A stretch of 11,991 nt of DNA from NCBI GenBank assembly GCA_013002425.1, contig JABDJQ010000789.1, positions 1-11,991 of the forward strand. Reading direction: 5' to 3'. Source of the stretch: Gemmatimonadota bacterium. GTDB taxonomy: Bacteria > Orphanbacterota > Orphanbacteria > Orphanbacterales > Orphanbacteraceae. Shown one piece after another: positions 1-7,147 of this stretch (position 1 is the first letter of the stretch; each line of letters opens with the position of its first letter). The notes beneath the pieces were generated by a model, which saw nothing but the letters and a program-made list of their open reading frames with translations, had not been told where the DNA came from and ran no database searches. Made by a program: the position numbers and the translations under genes.

Positions 1-1
1 G

Positions 2-550
2 ATCTGCTCGGAGCGGGAAGCCCGCGTTCACTACACGGAAATGAAGGACGACGAAGTGCGCACCCTTCGTCTTTGCGAACAGTGCGCCGAAGCGCGCGGA
101 TTCACGAAGATGGAGAAGAAACCGGAATTCAGCCTGCCCGATCTTCTGGCCGGCATGGCCGAAGACAAGTTCGCGGGAACCGAGGCGGAAGCGGCGCCGC
201 TCACATGCGAGCGATGCGGGCTGACGTACCCGGAATTCAAGAAGACGGGACGGCTCGGATGCGGGGAATGCTATGAAGCTTTCGCCGCTCCGCTGCTGCC
301 CCTGCTGAAGCGGATTCACGGGAGCGAAAACCATGTGGGCAAAGTACCCCGAAGGTTGCGGGGGCAGGAACGAATGCCCCCTCGTGAGCCCCGGGAGCAG
401 CAGAAGCCGCAGAAGTCACTCAAAGCCCCTGAGGACCGTCTGGAGGACCTCAGGCGCCAGCTCGACCGCTGTGTCGACGCCGAGGACTTCGAGCAGGCGG
501 CGTCGATCCGGGACCGGATCCGGCGCCTGGAGGAGTCCCGTGGTACCTAG
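2..550 (+). CDS. mcsA: McsA, activator of the protein-arginine kinase McsB (5' end outside window)
   Basis: In Bacillus, McsA is a small zinc-binding cytoplasmic protein that activates McsB and helps direct substrates to ClpC. The reading frame is open to the left edge. The residues before the first in-frame ATG (position 41) already match the McsA N-terminus: a Cys followed by a stretch ending VHYTE, as in the family's first zinc finger. The true start is therefore upstream and ATG 41 is internal. Visible Cys pairs are LCEQC (first finger), then TCERC and GCGECY of the second finger, which has the typical CxxCGxTYxxFxxxGxxGCxxCY layout. A middle segment reads GKVPRRLRG, close to the family's GKIPKR. 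The last 35 or so residues form a UVR (UvrB/UvrC) motif, LEDLRRQLDRCVDAEDFEQA. The stop codon overlaps mcsB by 11 bp, so translation is probably coupled. The family call is firm; the gene is partial. Confidence 0.93.
   Translation: MCSEREARVHYTEMKDDEVRTLRLCEQCAEARGFTKMEKKPEFSLPDLLAGMAEDKFAGTEAEAAPLTCERCGLTYPEFKKTGRLGCGECYEAFAAPLLPLLKRIHGSENHVGKVPRRLRGQERMPPREPREQQKPQKSLKAPEDRLEDLRRQLDRCVDAEDFEQAASIRDRIRRLEESRGT
529..542 (+). promoter_or_regulatory. Ribosome binding site that fixes a GTG start for mcsB
   Basis: GGAGGAG at 529-535 lies inside the end of mcsA and is followed at normal spacing by GTG at 540-542. The frame is open much further upstream (to about 333), but that upstream translation is only the out-of-frame shadow of mcsA and matches nothing in McsB. 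Starting at 540 gives 355 residues, close to the 363 of Bacillus subtilis McsB, with the conserved GPESITVLSTRIRLARN beginning near residue 17, as expected. Confidence 0.75.
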
Positions 551-1607
551 AGCCCCCTGGCCCGAACCGGACTGGTTGTCGGGTGACGGCCCCGAGTCCA
601 TCACCGTGCTCTCGACGCGCATCCGACTCGCCCGGAATCTGGCCGAGCACCCGTTCACGCATCGCGCGGAAGAACCGGAGCGCGGAGAAATCCTCGAGGA
701 AGTAAGAGAAGCCGCCCGGGCCTCCCGGTCGCTCTCCACCCCTCGCATCCTGAGGCTCGACCGGACCTCGACCCTCGACAGGCAGTATCTCGTCGAACGC
801 CACCTGGTCTCTCCCGACCTCGCGAATGCCCGCGGACCGCGCGCGGTCGCGGTGGGAAAAGGGGAGACTTTGAGCGTAATGATCAACGAAGAGGATCATT
901 TGCGGATCCAGGGCCTCCTGTCCGGGTTTCAACTAAGGGATGCCTGGAATCTCGTCGATAAATTGGACGAGGAATTAGGTGGAAATCTGGACCTCGCGTT
1001 CAGCCCGAAATGGGGTTATCTGACGGCCTGTCCGACAAATACAGGCACGGGTCTTCGCGCGTCGGTTCTGATTCATCTGCCGGGCCTCGTTCTCACGAAG
1101 CAGATCGGCAAGGTGCTGCGAGGCATCTCGCAGGTCGGCCTGGCCGTTCGCGGCATGTTCGGAGAGGGCACGGAAGTCATGGGGAATTTCTTCCAGATTT
1201 CCAATCAGACCACTCTCGGGCTCAGCGAGAACGAAGTGATCGAGAGTCTCGGTCGCGTGACCCGCCAGGTCATCGATCATGAACAGAGCGCTTCGGAGGT
1301 CCTGCTGAAGAGCGCTCCTCATCAGATCGAGGACAAGGTGTTTCGGGCGTACGGGATTCTTCGCCACGGCCGCGTCATTTCTTCGCAGGAAGTCGTGAGC
1401 ATGACTTCGGCGTTGCGATTCGGATTCGGTCTCGGCTTCCTGCGGGACCGTCTCGACACGCACCGGCTGAACCGTCTGATGATCGAGACACTCCCGGCGC
1501 ATCTGCAGCGCGCGAACGGGACGCGGCTCGATCAGGCGGAACGGGATTACCGGCGCGCGGCATTCGTTCGCAGTCTGCTCGGCGAAGAACCGGACGCAGA
1601 GGCGTAA
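540..1607 (+). CDS. mcsB: McsB protein-arginine kinase
   Basis: This cytoplasmic ATP:guanido phosphotransferase phosphorylates arginine side chains of proteins; in Bacillus phospho-arginine is the degradation tag recognised by ClpC-ClpP. Numbered from the GTG at 540 (355 aa), it shows the phosphagen-kinase signature STRIRLARN (25-33), the NEEDH active-site loop (116-120), CPTNTGTGLRAS (164-175) and the GEGTE loop with Glu212 (208-212). The whole catalytic domain aligns by eye with Bacillus McsB. Near the C-terminus RDYRRA (335-340) fits the RDxxRA phospho-arginine pocket used for allosteric activation, so this looks like the protein kinase and not a small-molecule creatine/arginine kinase. 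It overlaps mcsA by 11 bp and precedes clpC by 70 bp, the same order as in Firmicutes. No disruption is seen. Confidence 0.96.
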   Translation: MVPRAPWPEPDWLSGDGPESITVLSTRIRLARNLAEHPFTHRAEEPERGEILEEVREAARASRSLSTPRILRLDRTSTLDRQYLVERHLVSPDLANARGPRAVAVGKGETLSVMINEEDHLRIQGLLSGFQLRDAWNLVDKLDEELGGNLDLAFSPKWGYLTACPTNTGTGLRASVLIHLPGLVLTKQIGKVLRGISQVGLAVRGMFGEGTEVMGNFFQISNQTTLGLSENEVIESLGRVTRQVIDHEQSASEVLLKSAPHQIEDKVFRAYGILRHGRVISSQEVVSMTSALRFGFGLGFLRDRLDTHRLNRLMIETLPAHLQRANGTRLDQAERDYRRAAFVRSLLGEEPDAEA

Positions 1608-1609
1608 AC

Positions 1610-1638
1610 TTGTGCCTGCCGTGTGGAGTGGGTATATT
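1610..1638 (+). promoter_or_regulatory. Possible sigma70-type promoter for clpC
   Basis: TTGTGC (1610-1615), a 17-base spacer and TATATT (1633-1638) lie in the 70-bp gap between mcsB and clpC. The -10 differs from TATAAT at one base and sits in a conspicuous AT-rich patch (TATATTAT) in GC-rich sequence; the -35 matches only at TTG. Predicted transcription would start near 1645, upstream of the clpC ribosome site GGAGGGG (1663-1669). No CtsR-type or CIRCE-type repeat was found here. It may add a clpC-specific transcript to read-through from mcsAB. It is a pattern match only. Confidence 0.35.
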
Positions 1639-1677
1639 ATGGGCAACCTTTTCTGAGAAGCCGGAGGGGCGAACGGA

Positions 1678-4161
1678 ATGCACGATCGATTTACAGAGCG
1701 CGTCCGCAAGGTCATGTACCTGGCGCGTGAAGAAGCAGGCCGCCTGCAGCACGACTACATCGGAACGGAACATCTGCTTCTCGGCATCGTTCGCGAAGGA
1801 GAGGGGATCGCCGCCACGGTGCTCCACAATCTCGGACTCGATCTCGACCAGATCCGACAGGCGGTCGAGAACATGGTATCGGGGAGCGGGGGAACGCTCA
1901 CGATCGGCGAGATTCCGTTCACACCGCGCGCCAAGCGTGTGCTCGAACTCGCCGTGGAAGAAGCGCGGCTGCTGAGCCACAACTACGTCGGCACCGAACA
2001 TCTTCTCCTCGGTCTCATTCGCGAAGGGGAGGGAGTCGCCGCACGCGTGCTGATCGATCTCGGCGCGGACAAGAAGAAAGTGCGCGAGGAAACGCTCAAG
2101 CTGCTCGGCGGCCATCCGGTCGGCAACACGCAGGCGCAGGCGCCGCAGAAGAGCGAAACGCCCGCGCTCGATCAGTTCGGACGCGACCTCACGACACTCG
2201 CGCGCGAAGGCAAGCTCGATCCCGTTATCGGACGCAACAGCGAAATCGAACGCGTGATCCAGGTTCTCTGCCGGCGCAAGAAGAACAATCCGGCGCTGAT
2301 CGGCGAACCGGGCGTCGGCAAGACCGCCATCGCCGAAGGGCTCGCCGAGCGGATCGCGTCGAACCACGTCCCGCATCTTCTGATGAATAAACGCCTCGTG
2401 ACGCTCGACCTCGCGTCGATCGTCGCCGGCACGAAATATCGCGGCCAGTTCGAAGAGCGGCTCAAAGCCGTCATGAACGAGATCCGCGAATCGGACAACG
2501 TCATCATCTTCATCGACGAACTGCACACGATCGTCGGCGCCGGCGGCGCGGAAGGCGCCATCGACGCGTCGAACATGCTGAAGCCGGCTCTCGCGCGCGG
2601 CGAACTGCAGTGCATCGGCGCGACGACGCTCGACGAATACCGCAAGCACATCGAAAAGGACGGCGCCCTCGAGCGCCGCTTCCAGCCGATCACGATCAAC
2701 CCGCCCACCGTGCAGGAGACGATCCAGATCATTCGCGGGCTTCGCGATAAATACGAAGCGCACCATCGCGCGGAGATCACGGACGACGCCATCACGGCCG
2801 CGGTCAAGCTGTCGGACCGGTTCATCAACGACCGTTTCCTGCCGGACAAGGCGATCGATATCATCGACGAAGCCGGTTCCCGCGCGCGCCTCAGCGTGAG
2901 CGAGATCCCGAAGGATCTGAACGACATCGAGCGCAAGCTGAATCAGGTCACGCAGGAGAAAGAAGCCGCGATCTGCTCGCAGGAATTCGAAAAAGCCGCG
3001 GCGCTTCGCGACCAGGAAAAGGACCTCCGAAACCAGCTCCTCAATTTCCAGAAGGACTGGGACGTGCAGAAGAAAGAGGACCGCGCCGTCGTCGATGTCG
3101 AAGACGTGGCACAGGTCATCTCCGCGATCACGGGGATTCCGGTCCAGAAGCTGGAACGAACGGAGAGCGAGAAACTTCTCCAGATGGAAGAAGGACTGGC
3201 GAAGAAAGTCATCGGTCAGGCGGAGGCGGTCACGGCGATTTCGAAAGCGATCCGCAGAAACCGCGCCGGACTGCAGAATCCGAACCGTCCGATCGGTTCG
3301 TTCATCTTCATGGGACCGACCGGTGTAGGCAAGACGGAACTCGCGCGCGTCATGTCCGAGTTCCTGTTCGACGACCGCGACTCGCTGATCCGCATCGACA
3401 TGTCCGAGTATATGGAGAAGTTTGCCGTGAGCCGTCTGGTCGGGGCGCCTCCCGGATATGTCGGATATGAAGAAGGCGGCCAGCTCACGGAGAAAGTCCG
3501 CAGAAAACCGTACTCGATCGTGCTGCTCGACGAAATCGAGAAAGCGCATCCGGACGTCTTCAATCTGCTGCTGCAGGTGCTCGAAGACGGCCAGCTCACG
3601 GACAGCTTCGGCCGGCGCGTCAACTTCCGGAACACGGTCATCATCATGACCTCGAACATCGGGGCGCGCCAGGTCAAGCAGGGAGGCACTCTCGGCTTCC
3701 AGAAGGCCGGCGAAGACGTCAAGCAGGGGCTTCAGAGCGGCAAGTTCATGGAGGAGCTGAAAAAGACGTTCAATCCTGAGTTCTTGAACCGCGTGGACGA
3801 AACCATTATCTTCCGTTCGCTGGTACGGGAAGATCTCGAGCAGATCGTGAACATCCTCTTCAAGGAAGTCGAGGAGCGGCTCGTCGAGCACGACTTTACG
3901 GTCTCGCTTTCCGACGAGGCGAAGGAACTGATCGTCGAGAGAGGGTACGACCCGGCGTACGGGGCGCGCCCTCTTCGGAAGACGATCCGTCAGCTCGTGG
4001 AAGATCCGCTCTCCGAGGAGATCCTCGGCGGCAATATCAAGCCGGGCCAGAAGATCATCATCGGCCGCAAGGGCGACGTGCTCACGTTCAAGAAGCAGAA
4101 GGCGGCCAAACCTGCGAAGAAGGCGGTCGCCGCACCGGCAACGGACGAAGAAGACTCGTAA
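1678..4161 (+). CDS. clpC: ClpC, AAA+ unfoldase of the ClpCP protease
   Basis: A hexameric two-ring ATPase that unfolds proteins and feeds them to ClpP; in Bacillus it reads McsB-made phospho-arginine through its N-domain. The 827 residues show two Clp-N repeats (about 1-68 and 80-145, each with a YxGTEHLLLGxxREGEG core), the first ATPase with Walker A GEPGVGKT (209-216), Walker B IIFIDELH (276-283) and pore loop KYRG (253-256), then a middle domain with a UVR motif (about 412-450) that marks ClpC as opposed to ClpB or ClpA. The second ATPase has Walker A GPTGVGKT (546-553), pore loop GYVG (593-596), Walker B (about 614-624) and sensor-2 GARPLRK (762-768). LGF at 672-674 is the ClpP-docking tripeptide, so it should work with ClpP. 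A Lys/Ala-rich tail (about 806-827) ends the protein. ATG 1678 follows GGAGGGG at 8-base spacing. Confidence 0.97.
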   Translation: MHDRFTERVRKVMYLAREEAGRLQHDYIGTEHLLLGIVREGEGIAATVLHNLGLDLDQIRQAVENMVSGSGGTLTIGEIPFTPRAKRVLELAVEEARLLSHNYVGTEHLLLGLIREGEGVAARVLIDLGADKKKVREETLKLLGGHPVGNTQAQAPQKSETPALDQFGRDLTTLAREGKLDPVIGRNSEIERVIQVLCRRKKNNPALIGEPGVGKTAIAEGLAERIASNHVPHLLMNKRLVTLDLASIVAGTKYRGQFEERLKAVMNEIRESDNVIIFIDELHTIVGAGGAEGAIDASNMLKPALARGELQCIGATTLDEYRKHIEKDGALERRFQPITINPPTVQETIQIIRGLRDKYEAHHRAEITDDAITAAVKLSDRFINDRFLPDKAIDIIDEAGSRARLSVSEIPKDLNDIERKLNQVTQEKEAAICSQEFEKAAALRDQEKDLRNQLLNFQKDWDVQKKEDRAVVDVEDVAQVISAITGIPVQKLERTESEKLLQMEEGLAKKVIGQAEAVTAISKAIRRNRAGLQNPNRPIGSFIFMGPTGVGKTELARVMSEFLFDDRDSLIRIDMSEYMEKFAVSRLVGAPPGYVGYEEGGQLTEKVRRKPYSIVLLDEIEKAHPDVFNLLLQVLEDGQLTDSFGRRVNFRNTVIIMTSNIGARQVKQGGTLGFQKAGEDVKQGLQSGKFMEELKKTFNPEFLNRVDETIIFRSLVREDLEQIVNILFKEVEERLVEHDFTVSLSDEAKELIVERGYDPAYGARPLRKTIRQLVEDPLSEEILGGNIKPGQKIIIGRKGDVLTFKKQKAAKPAKKAVAAPATDEEDS

Positions 4162-4180
4162 AAGGGAGCTTCTCGCACTA

Positions 4181-4194
4181 CATACGAACGTATG
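4181..4194 (+). repeat. Perfect inverted repeat overlapping the bamA start codon
   Basis: CATACG-AA-CGTATG is a 6-bp perfect inverted repeat with a 2-base centre; its last three bases are the bamA ATG. A 2-base loop is too tight for a stable RNA hairpin of the full arms, so a DNA-binding site for a dimeric regulator is the more natural reading. Chance remains possible at this length. The only purine-rich stretch upstream, AAGGGAG at about 4162-4168, is rather far from the ATG. Confidence 0.5.
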
Positions 4195-6471
4195 AGAATT
4201 TGTGGGGACGTAATTCTCAAGATCATTGCGGGGGGGAAGTCCTTTCTTCTCCCCCTTCTCTTTGTCATGCATCTGCTCGCGCCGGCGTTCGCGGGCGCGC
4301 AGACCGTACAGTCGATTGACGTCAGGGGCGCAACGCGGATCAAAGCCGCGTCGATCGTAAAGACGTTCGGCATCCAGCCGGGTGACCGGTACTCGGCCGA
4401 CGAAATCGCCGAAGGCATCCGCAACCTCTACGCCACGCGCCAGTTCCGGACGGTCGCGATCGAACGCCGCGCGCTCGACGGGGGCGACTTCGCTCTCACG
4501 ATCGAGATCGATGAACGCCCGGTCCTCGGCGACTTCTCCTACCAGGGCAACGACAAGCTCAAGAAAGACGATCTCAAAGAAGAGACGATCCTGCGACGCG
4601 GGCTCGTTCTTTCGGAACGGTCGCTTTTTCGCGAGAAGGTGCGTATTCAGAATCTCTACAAGGAGAAGGGATACCGGAGCGCCACGATCGAATGGGAACT
4701 CACCGAGCCCGACACCGCCGGTCGTCAGTCCGTCGTTTACCTGATCGACGAAGGCAACAAGGTAAAGGTGAAGAGAGTCGTCGTGCGCGGCGCCGACAAA
4801 CTCGGCGAAGGCGAAGTGCGCGGCGAGATGAAGACGAAGCCCGACAACTGGTATCGAAGCGGCGACTTCAAGGAAGAGGAATTCGAAGAGGACAAGACGC
4901 GGATCGAACGCCTGTACGCGAAGAACGGATACCTGGACGCGCGCGTCGATTCGACATCGGTCGTGGCGGCGAAGAACGGCAAAGATCTGACCGTCAGTGT
5001 CTACGTGACCGAGGGCGACCAGTACCGCATGGGCGGCGTCAAGTTCGAGGGGAACGAGCAGTTCGAAACCGACGTGCTCCGACGCACGATGAGACTGCGT
5101 CCCGGCGACGTGTTCGATCAGGAGAAGTACGAGTTTTCGATCGGCGAGCTCTACGGCGTTTACTCCGAAGAGGGATACATCTTTACGAACATCATCCCGG
5201 AGCGAACGCCCAAGGGTCAGGTGATCGACCTCGCCTTCTATATTACCGAGGGGGACCCGGCACGGATCGACCGTGTCAACATCGCGGGCAACAACAAGAC
5301 GAAGGAGCGCACGATCCGTCGTGAACTCGTCGTGGCGCCCGGCGATCTCTTCAAGCGCTCACGCATCATCCGGTCGCAGCGCGAACTCATGCAGCTCGGC
5401 TTCTTCCAGGACATCCGCTTCGATTACCAGCCCGTGCGCGGCACCGACCGGATCGACATCACGTTCGACGTGGTGGAGAGAACGACCGGCGAAGCGAGCA
5501 TGGGGGCGGGCTTCAGCTCCCTGAACGGGGCCACCGGATTTCTGCGCCTTTCGCAGGGGAACCTGTTCGGCGGCGGCGAGCGCGTAAACCTCACCTGGGA
5601 ATTCGGCGACTTCCAGCAGATCGAACTCTCGTACACCGAACCGTGGCTCTTCGATACGCCGACCTCGGCCGGCTTCGACATCACGTCCGTGCGCCGCAAC
5701 TGGGACTCGTACGTCGAGAAACGCAAGGGGGGCGGCGTGCGTCTCGGCCGCCGGCTTCCGTGGCTCGACTACTCGCGCGTCGACGCCGCGTACCGCATCG
5801 AAGAGCGCACGATCGACCCGGACGAAGACGCGAGCGAATCCGTTCAGAACGCCGCGGGCACGCGCACGCTATCGTCGACGCGGCTTTCGTTCACGAGAAA
5901 CTCCACCGACCGGCTCTTCCACCCGACGAGCGGCTCGGTCAATATCCTCGTGGGCGAATGGGCGGGCGGAATCCTCGCCGGCTCGACCGATTATCAGCAG
6001 TACGAAGTGGAAACGCGCTGGTACTATCCGTCGTTCTGGAAGTTCTTTCTGGGACTGCGCGCGCGCATCGGCGTCGTGGACGGACTCGACAAGCCGTCGA
6101 CCGTGCCGCTTTACAAACGCTATCGTCTGGGCGGCACCGGCGTCTGGGGACTCCGCGGATACGACGACCGCGCGGTCGTGCCCGACGGCAACTCGTTCGA
6201 CTTCGGGGGACGCAGCATGCTGATTCTGTCGGCCGAGTACAAATTTCCGATCGCGGATCCGTCGATTTTCGGCCTTTTCTTCTTCGACGCGGGGAACACC
6301 TGGAACAGCTTCGAGGAGATTCGCCCGAACGGTCTGAAGCGCGGAGCCGGATTCGGCGTCCGTTTCCAGATCCCGATGCTGGGTCAGATGGGCTTCGATA
6401 TGGGTTACGGACTCGACAGGGACGGAGGAGGAGGCTGGGAACCCCACTTCCAGCTCGGCTCGCTCTTCTAG
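4192..6471 (+). CDS. bamA: BamA (Omp85), outer-membrane beta-barrel assembly protein
   Basis: The essential outer-membrane insertase that folds beta-barrel proteins. The 759-residue product begins with a signal peptide whose hydrophobic core is SFLLPLLFVMHLLAPAFA, cleaved probably near residue 36. Five POTRA repeats follow at about 38-108, 109-187, 190-276, 277-354 and 357-430; the fifth has the typical GNNKTKERTIRREL. The 16-strand barrel occupies about 431-759, with FGGGERVNLTWE early in it, the loop-6 motif GLRGY (653-657; usually VRGF/Y) and a terminal Phe in HFQLGSLF, the outer-membrane beta-signal. Five POTRAs favour BamA over TamA (three). It starts 30 bp after clpC and precedes ompH/skp, the usual partner. 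The start is less certain: ATG 4192 has no close ribosome site and gives a long n-region, but the next in-frame ATG (4267) would leave too short a signal peptide. Confidence 0.95.
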   Translation: MRICGDVILKIIAGGKSFLLPLLFVMHLLAPAFAGAQTVQSIDVRGATRIKAASIVKTFGIQPGDRYSADEIAEGIRNLYATRQFRTVAIERRALDGGDFALTIEIDERPVLGDFSYQGNDKLKKDDLKEETILRRGLVLSERSLFREKVRIQNLYKEKGYRSATIEWELTEPDTAGRQSVVYLIDEGNKVKVKRVVVRGADKLGEGEVRGEMKTKPDNWYRSGDFKEEEFEEDKTRIERLYAKNGYLDARVDSTSVVAAKNGKDLTVSVYVTEGDQYRMGGVKFEGNEQFETDVLRRTMRLRPGDVFDQEKYEFSIGELYGVYSEEGYIFTNIIPERTPKGQVIDLAFYITEGDPARIDRVNIAGNNKTKERTIRRELVVAPGDLFKRSRIIRSQRELMQLGFFQDIRFDYQPVRGTDRIDITFDVVERTTGEASMGAGFSSLNGATGFLRLSQGNLFGGGERVNLTWEFGDFQQIELSYTEPWLFDTPTSAGFDITSVRRNWDSYVEKRKGGGVRLGRRLPWLDYSRVDAAYRIEERTIDPDEDASESVQNAAGTRTLSSTRLSFTRNSTDRLFHPTSGSVNILVGEWAGGILAGSTDYQQYEVETRWYYPSFWKFFLGLRARIGVVDGLDKPSTVPLYKRYRLGGTGVWGLRGYDDRAVVPDGNSFDFGGRSMLILSAEYKFPIADPSIFGLFFFDAGNTWNSFEEIRPNGLKRGAGFGVRFQIPMLGQMGFDMGYGLDRDGGGGWEPHFQLGSLF

Positions 6472-6480
6472 CGACGCCGC

Positions 6481-6509
6481 TTGAACTTACCTGCCCGCAT
6501 TGCCACAAT
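6481..6509 (+). promoter_or_regulatory. Possible sigma70-type promoter for ompH/skp
   Basis: TTGAAC (6481-6486), a 17-base spacer and CACAAT (6504-6509) lie immediately after bamA. The -35 matches TTGACA at four of six positions and the -10 matches TATAAT at four. A start near 6516 would give a leader of about 100 nt before the ompH ATG, which contains two hairpins. Pattern match only. Confidence 0.3.
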
Positions 6510-6520
6510 GGAGTGTCTGT

Positions 6521-6556
6521 CCGGGAACCGGGCGGGATCAGCCCGTGTTTCCCCGG
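6521..6556 (+). other. GC-rich imperfect hairpin in the bamA-ompH gap
   Basis: CCGGG (6521-6525) pairs with CCCGG (6552-6556), AA (6526-6527) with TT (6549-6550), and an inner perfect stem CGGGC (6529-6533)/GCCCG (6541-6545) closes a 7-base loop. Bulged bases interrupt the right arm. No T-run follows, so this is not a standard intrinsic terminator. It could be a leader structure, or slow or attenuate read-through from bamA into ompH. Confidence 0.45.
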
Positions 6557-6574
6557 CAGCGCAGCACGCATGCC

Positions 6575-6595
6575 CGTGAGAAATGCATTCTCATG
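6575..6595 (+). other. Hairpin just upstream of the ompH ribosome binding site
   Basis: CGTGAGAA (6575-6582) pairs with TTCTCATG (6588-6595) around a 5-base loop, giving eight pairs including one G-T wobble. It ends five bases before AGGAGG (6601-6606), which gives ompH a strong ribosome site at 8-base spacing. Its position suits a structure that protects the message or modulates ribosome access. No T-tract follows, so termination is unlikely. Confidence 0.4.
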
Positions 6596-6614
6596 CCAAT
6601 AGGAGGCGTATTAT

Positions 6615-7139
6615 ATGAAATGGGGAATGAAAGGAATCGCCCTCGCGACTCTTCTGCTCTCCACCGGAGCCGCATTCGCTGAGTCGAAGATCGGGTACAT
6701 CGACTCCGCGCGCATCTTCGCGGAGTACAAGGGGACCGAAGACGCGCAGCGAACCTTCGACTCCGAGGTGGAGCAGTGGGAACTGCAGGCCCAGGGCCTC
6801 AAGACGCAGCTCGACTCGCTCGAAGGGGAGTACCAGCGCCAGAGCCTGATGCTCTCGGAAACGCGCAAGAGAGAACGACAGCAGGAGATCCTGACGAAAC
6901 GCCAGGAGTACGAGACCTTCGTACAGTCCGTGTGGGGCCCGCAGGGCAAGCTCGCGGTGAAGAACTCCGAACTGGTCCAGCCGATCGTGGAACTGATCAA
7001 CGTCATTCTGCAGCGGCTCGGCGTGGAAGAGGACTATGCCATCGTCTTCGACGCCTCGCTGGGGGGGATCGTTTACGCGGCCGAGGGGATCGATCTGACG
7101 GACAGAATCATCGAGGAACTCAATCAGGGCGTTCAATAG
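6615..7139 (+). CDS. skp: OmpH/Skp-family periplasmic chaperone
   Basis: Skp (OmpH) is a trimeric periplasmic chaperone that holds unfolded outer-membrane proteins on their way to BamA. The 174-residue precursor has a clear signal peptide, with hydrophobic GIALATLLLSTGAAFA and probable cleavage after AFA at residue 22. The mature protein begins ESKIGYIDSARIF, typical of the family's first beta-strand. A charged, Gln/Glu/Lys/Arg-rich coiled coil spans about 40-105 (the tentacles). The C-terminal part returns to the body domain (YAIVFDASLGGIVYAAEGIDLT) and ends DLTDRIIEELNQ, as usual for Skp. The length is near the 160-175 aa norm. The start is well supported by AGGAGG at 6601-6606. It sits between bamA and lpxD, the classic order in diderm bacteria. 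Confidence 0.92.
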   Translation: MKWGMKGIALATLLLSTGAAFAESKIGYIDSARIFAEYKGTEDAQRTFDSEVEQWELQAQGLKTQLDSLEGEYQRQSLMLSETRKRERQQEILTKRQEYETFVQSVWGPQGKLAVKNSELVQPIVELINVILQRLGVEEDYAIVFDASLGGIVYAAEGIDLTDRIIEELNQGVQ

Positions 7140-7147
7140 ACGCGAAC

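Noticed and set aside
41..43. ATG at 41 as the start of mcsA
   Set aside because: The frame is open to the window edge and the residues before this ATG match the conserved McsA N-terminal zinc-finger region.
333..539. Upstream extension of mcsB to ATG 333
   Set aside because: The extra 69 residues are an out-of-frame reading of mcsA, resemble no McsB, and a good ribosome site precedes GTG 540.
1750..2060. Diverged direct repeat in DNA around 1756-1812 and 1984-2040
   Set aside because: It is the coding for the two Clp-N repeats of ClpC, a normal family feature and not a mobile or recent duplication.
1375..4272. Very long open frame (965 codons) on the minus strand opposite mcsB and clpC
   Set aside because: It mirrors clpC, which has unmistakable family motifs throughout; long antisense frames are common opposite GC-rich genes. 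The translation is Arg/Asp/Leu-rich without recognisable domains. The minus-strand frames at 7929-9368 and 9624-10967 are rejected for the same reason.
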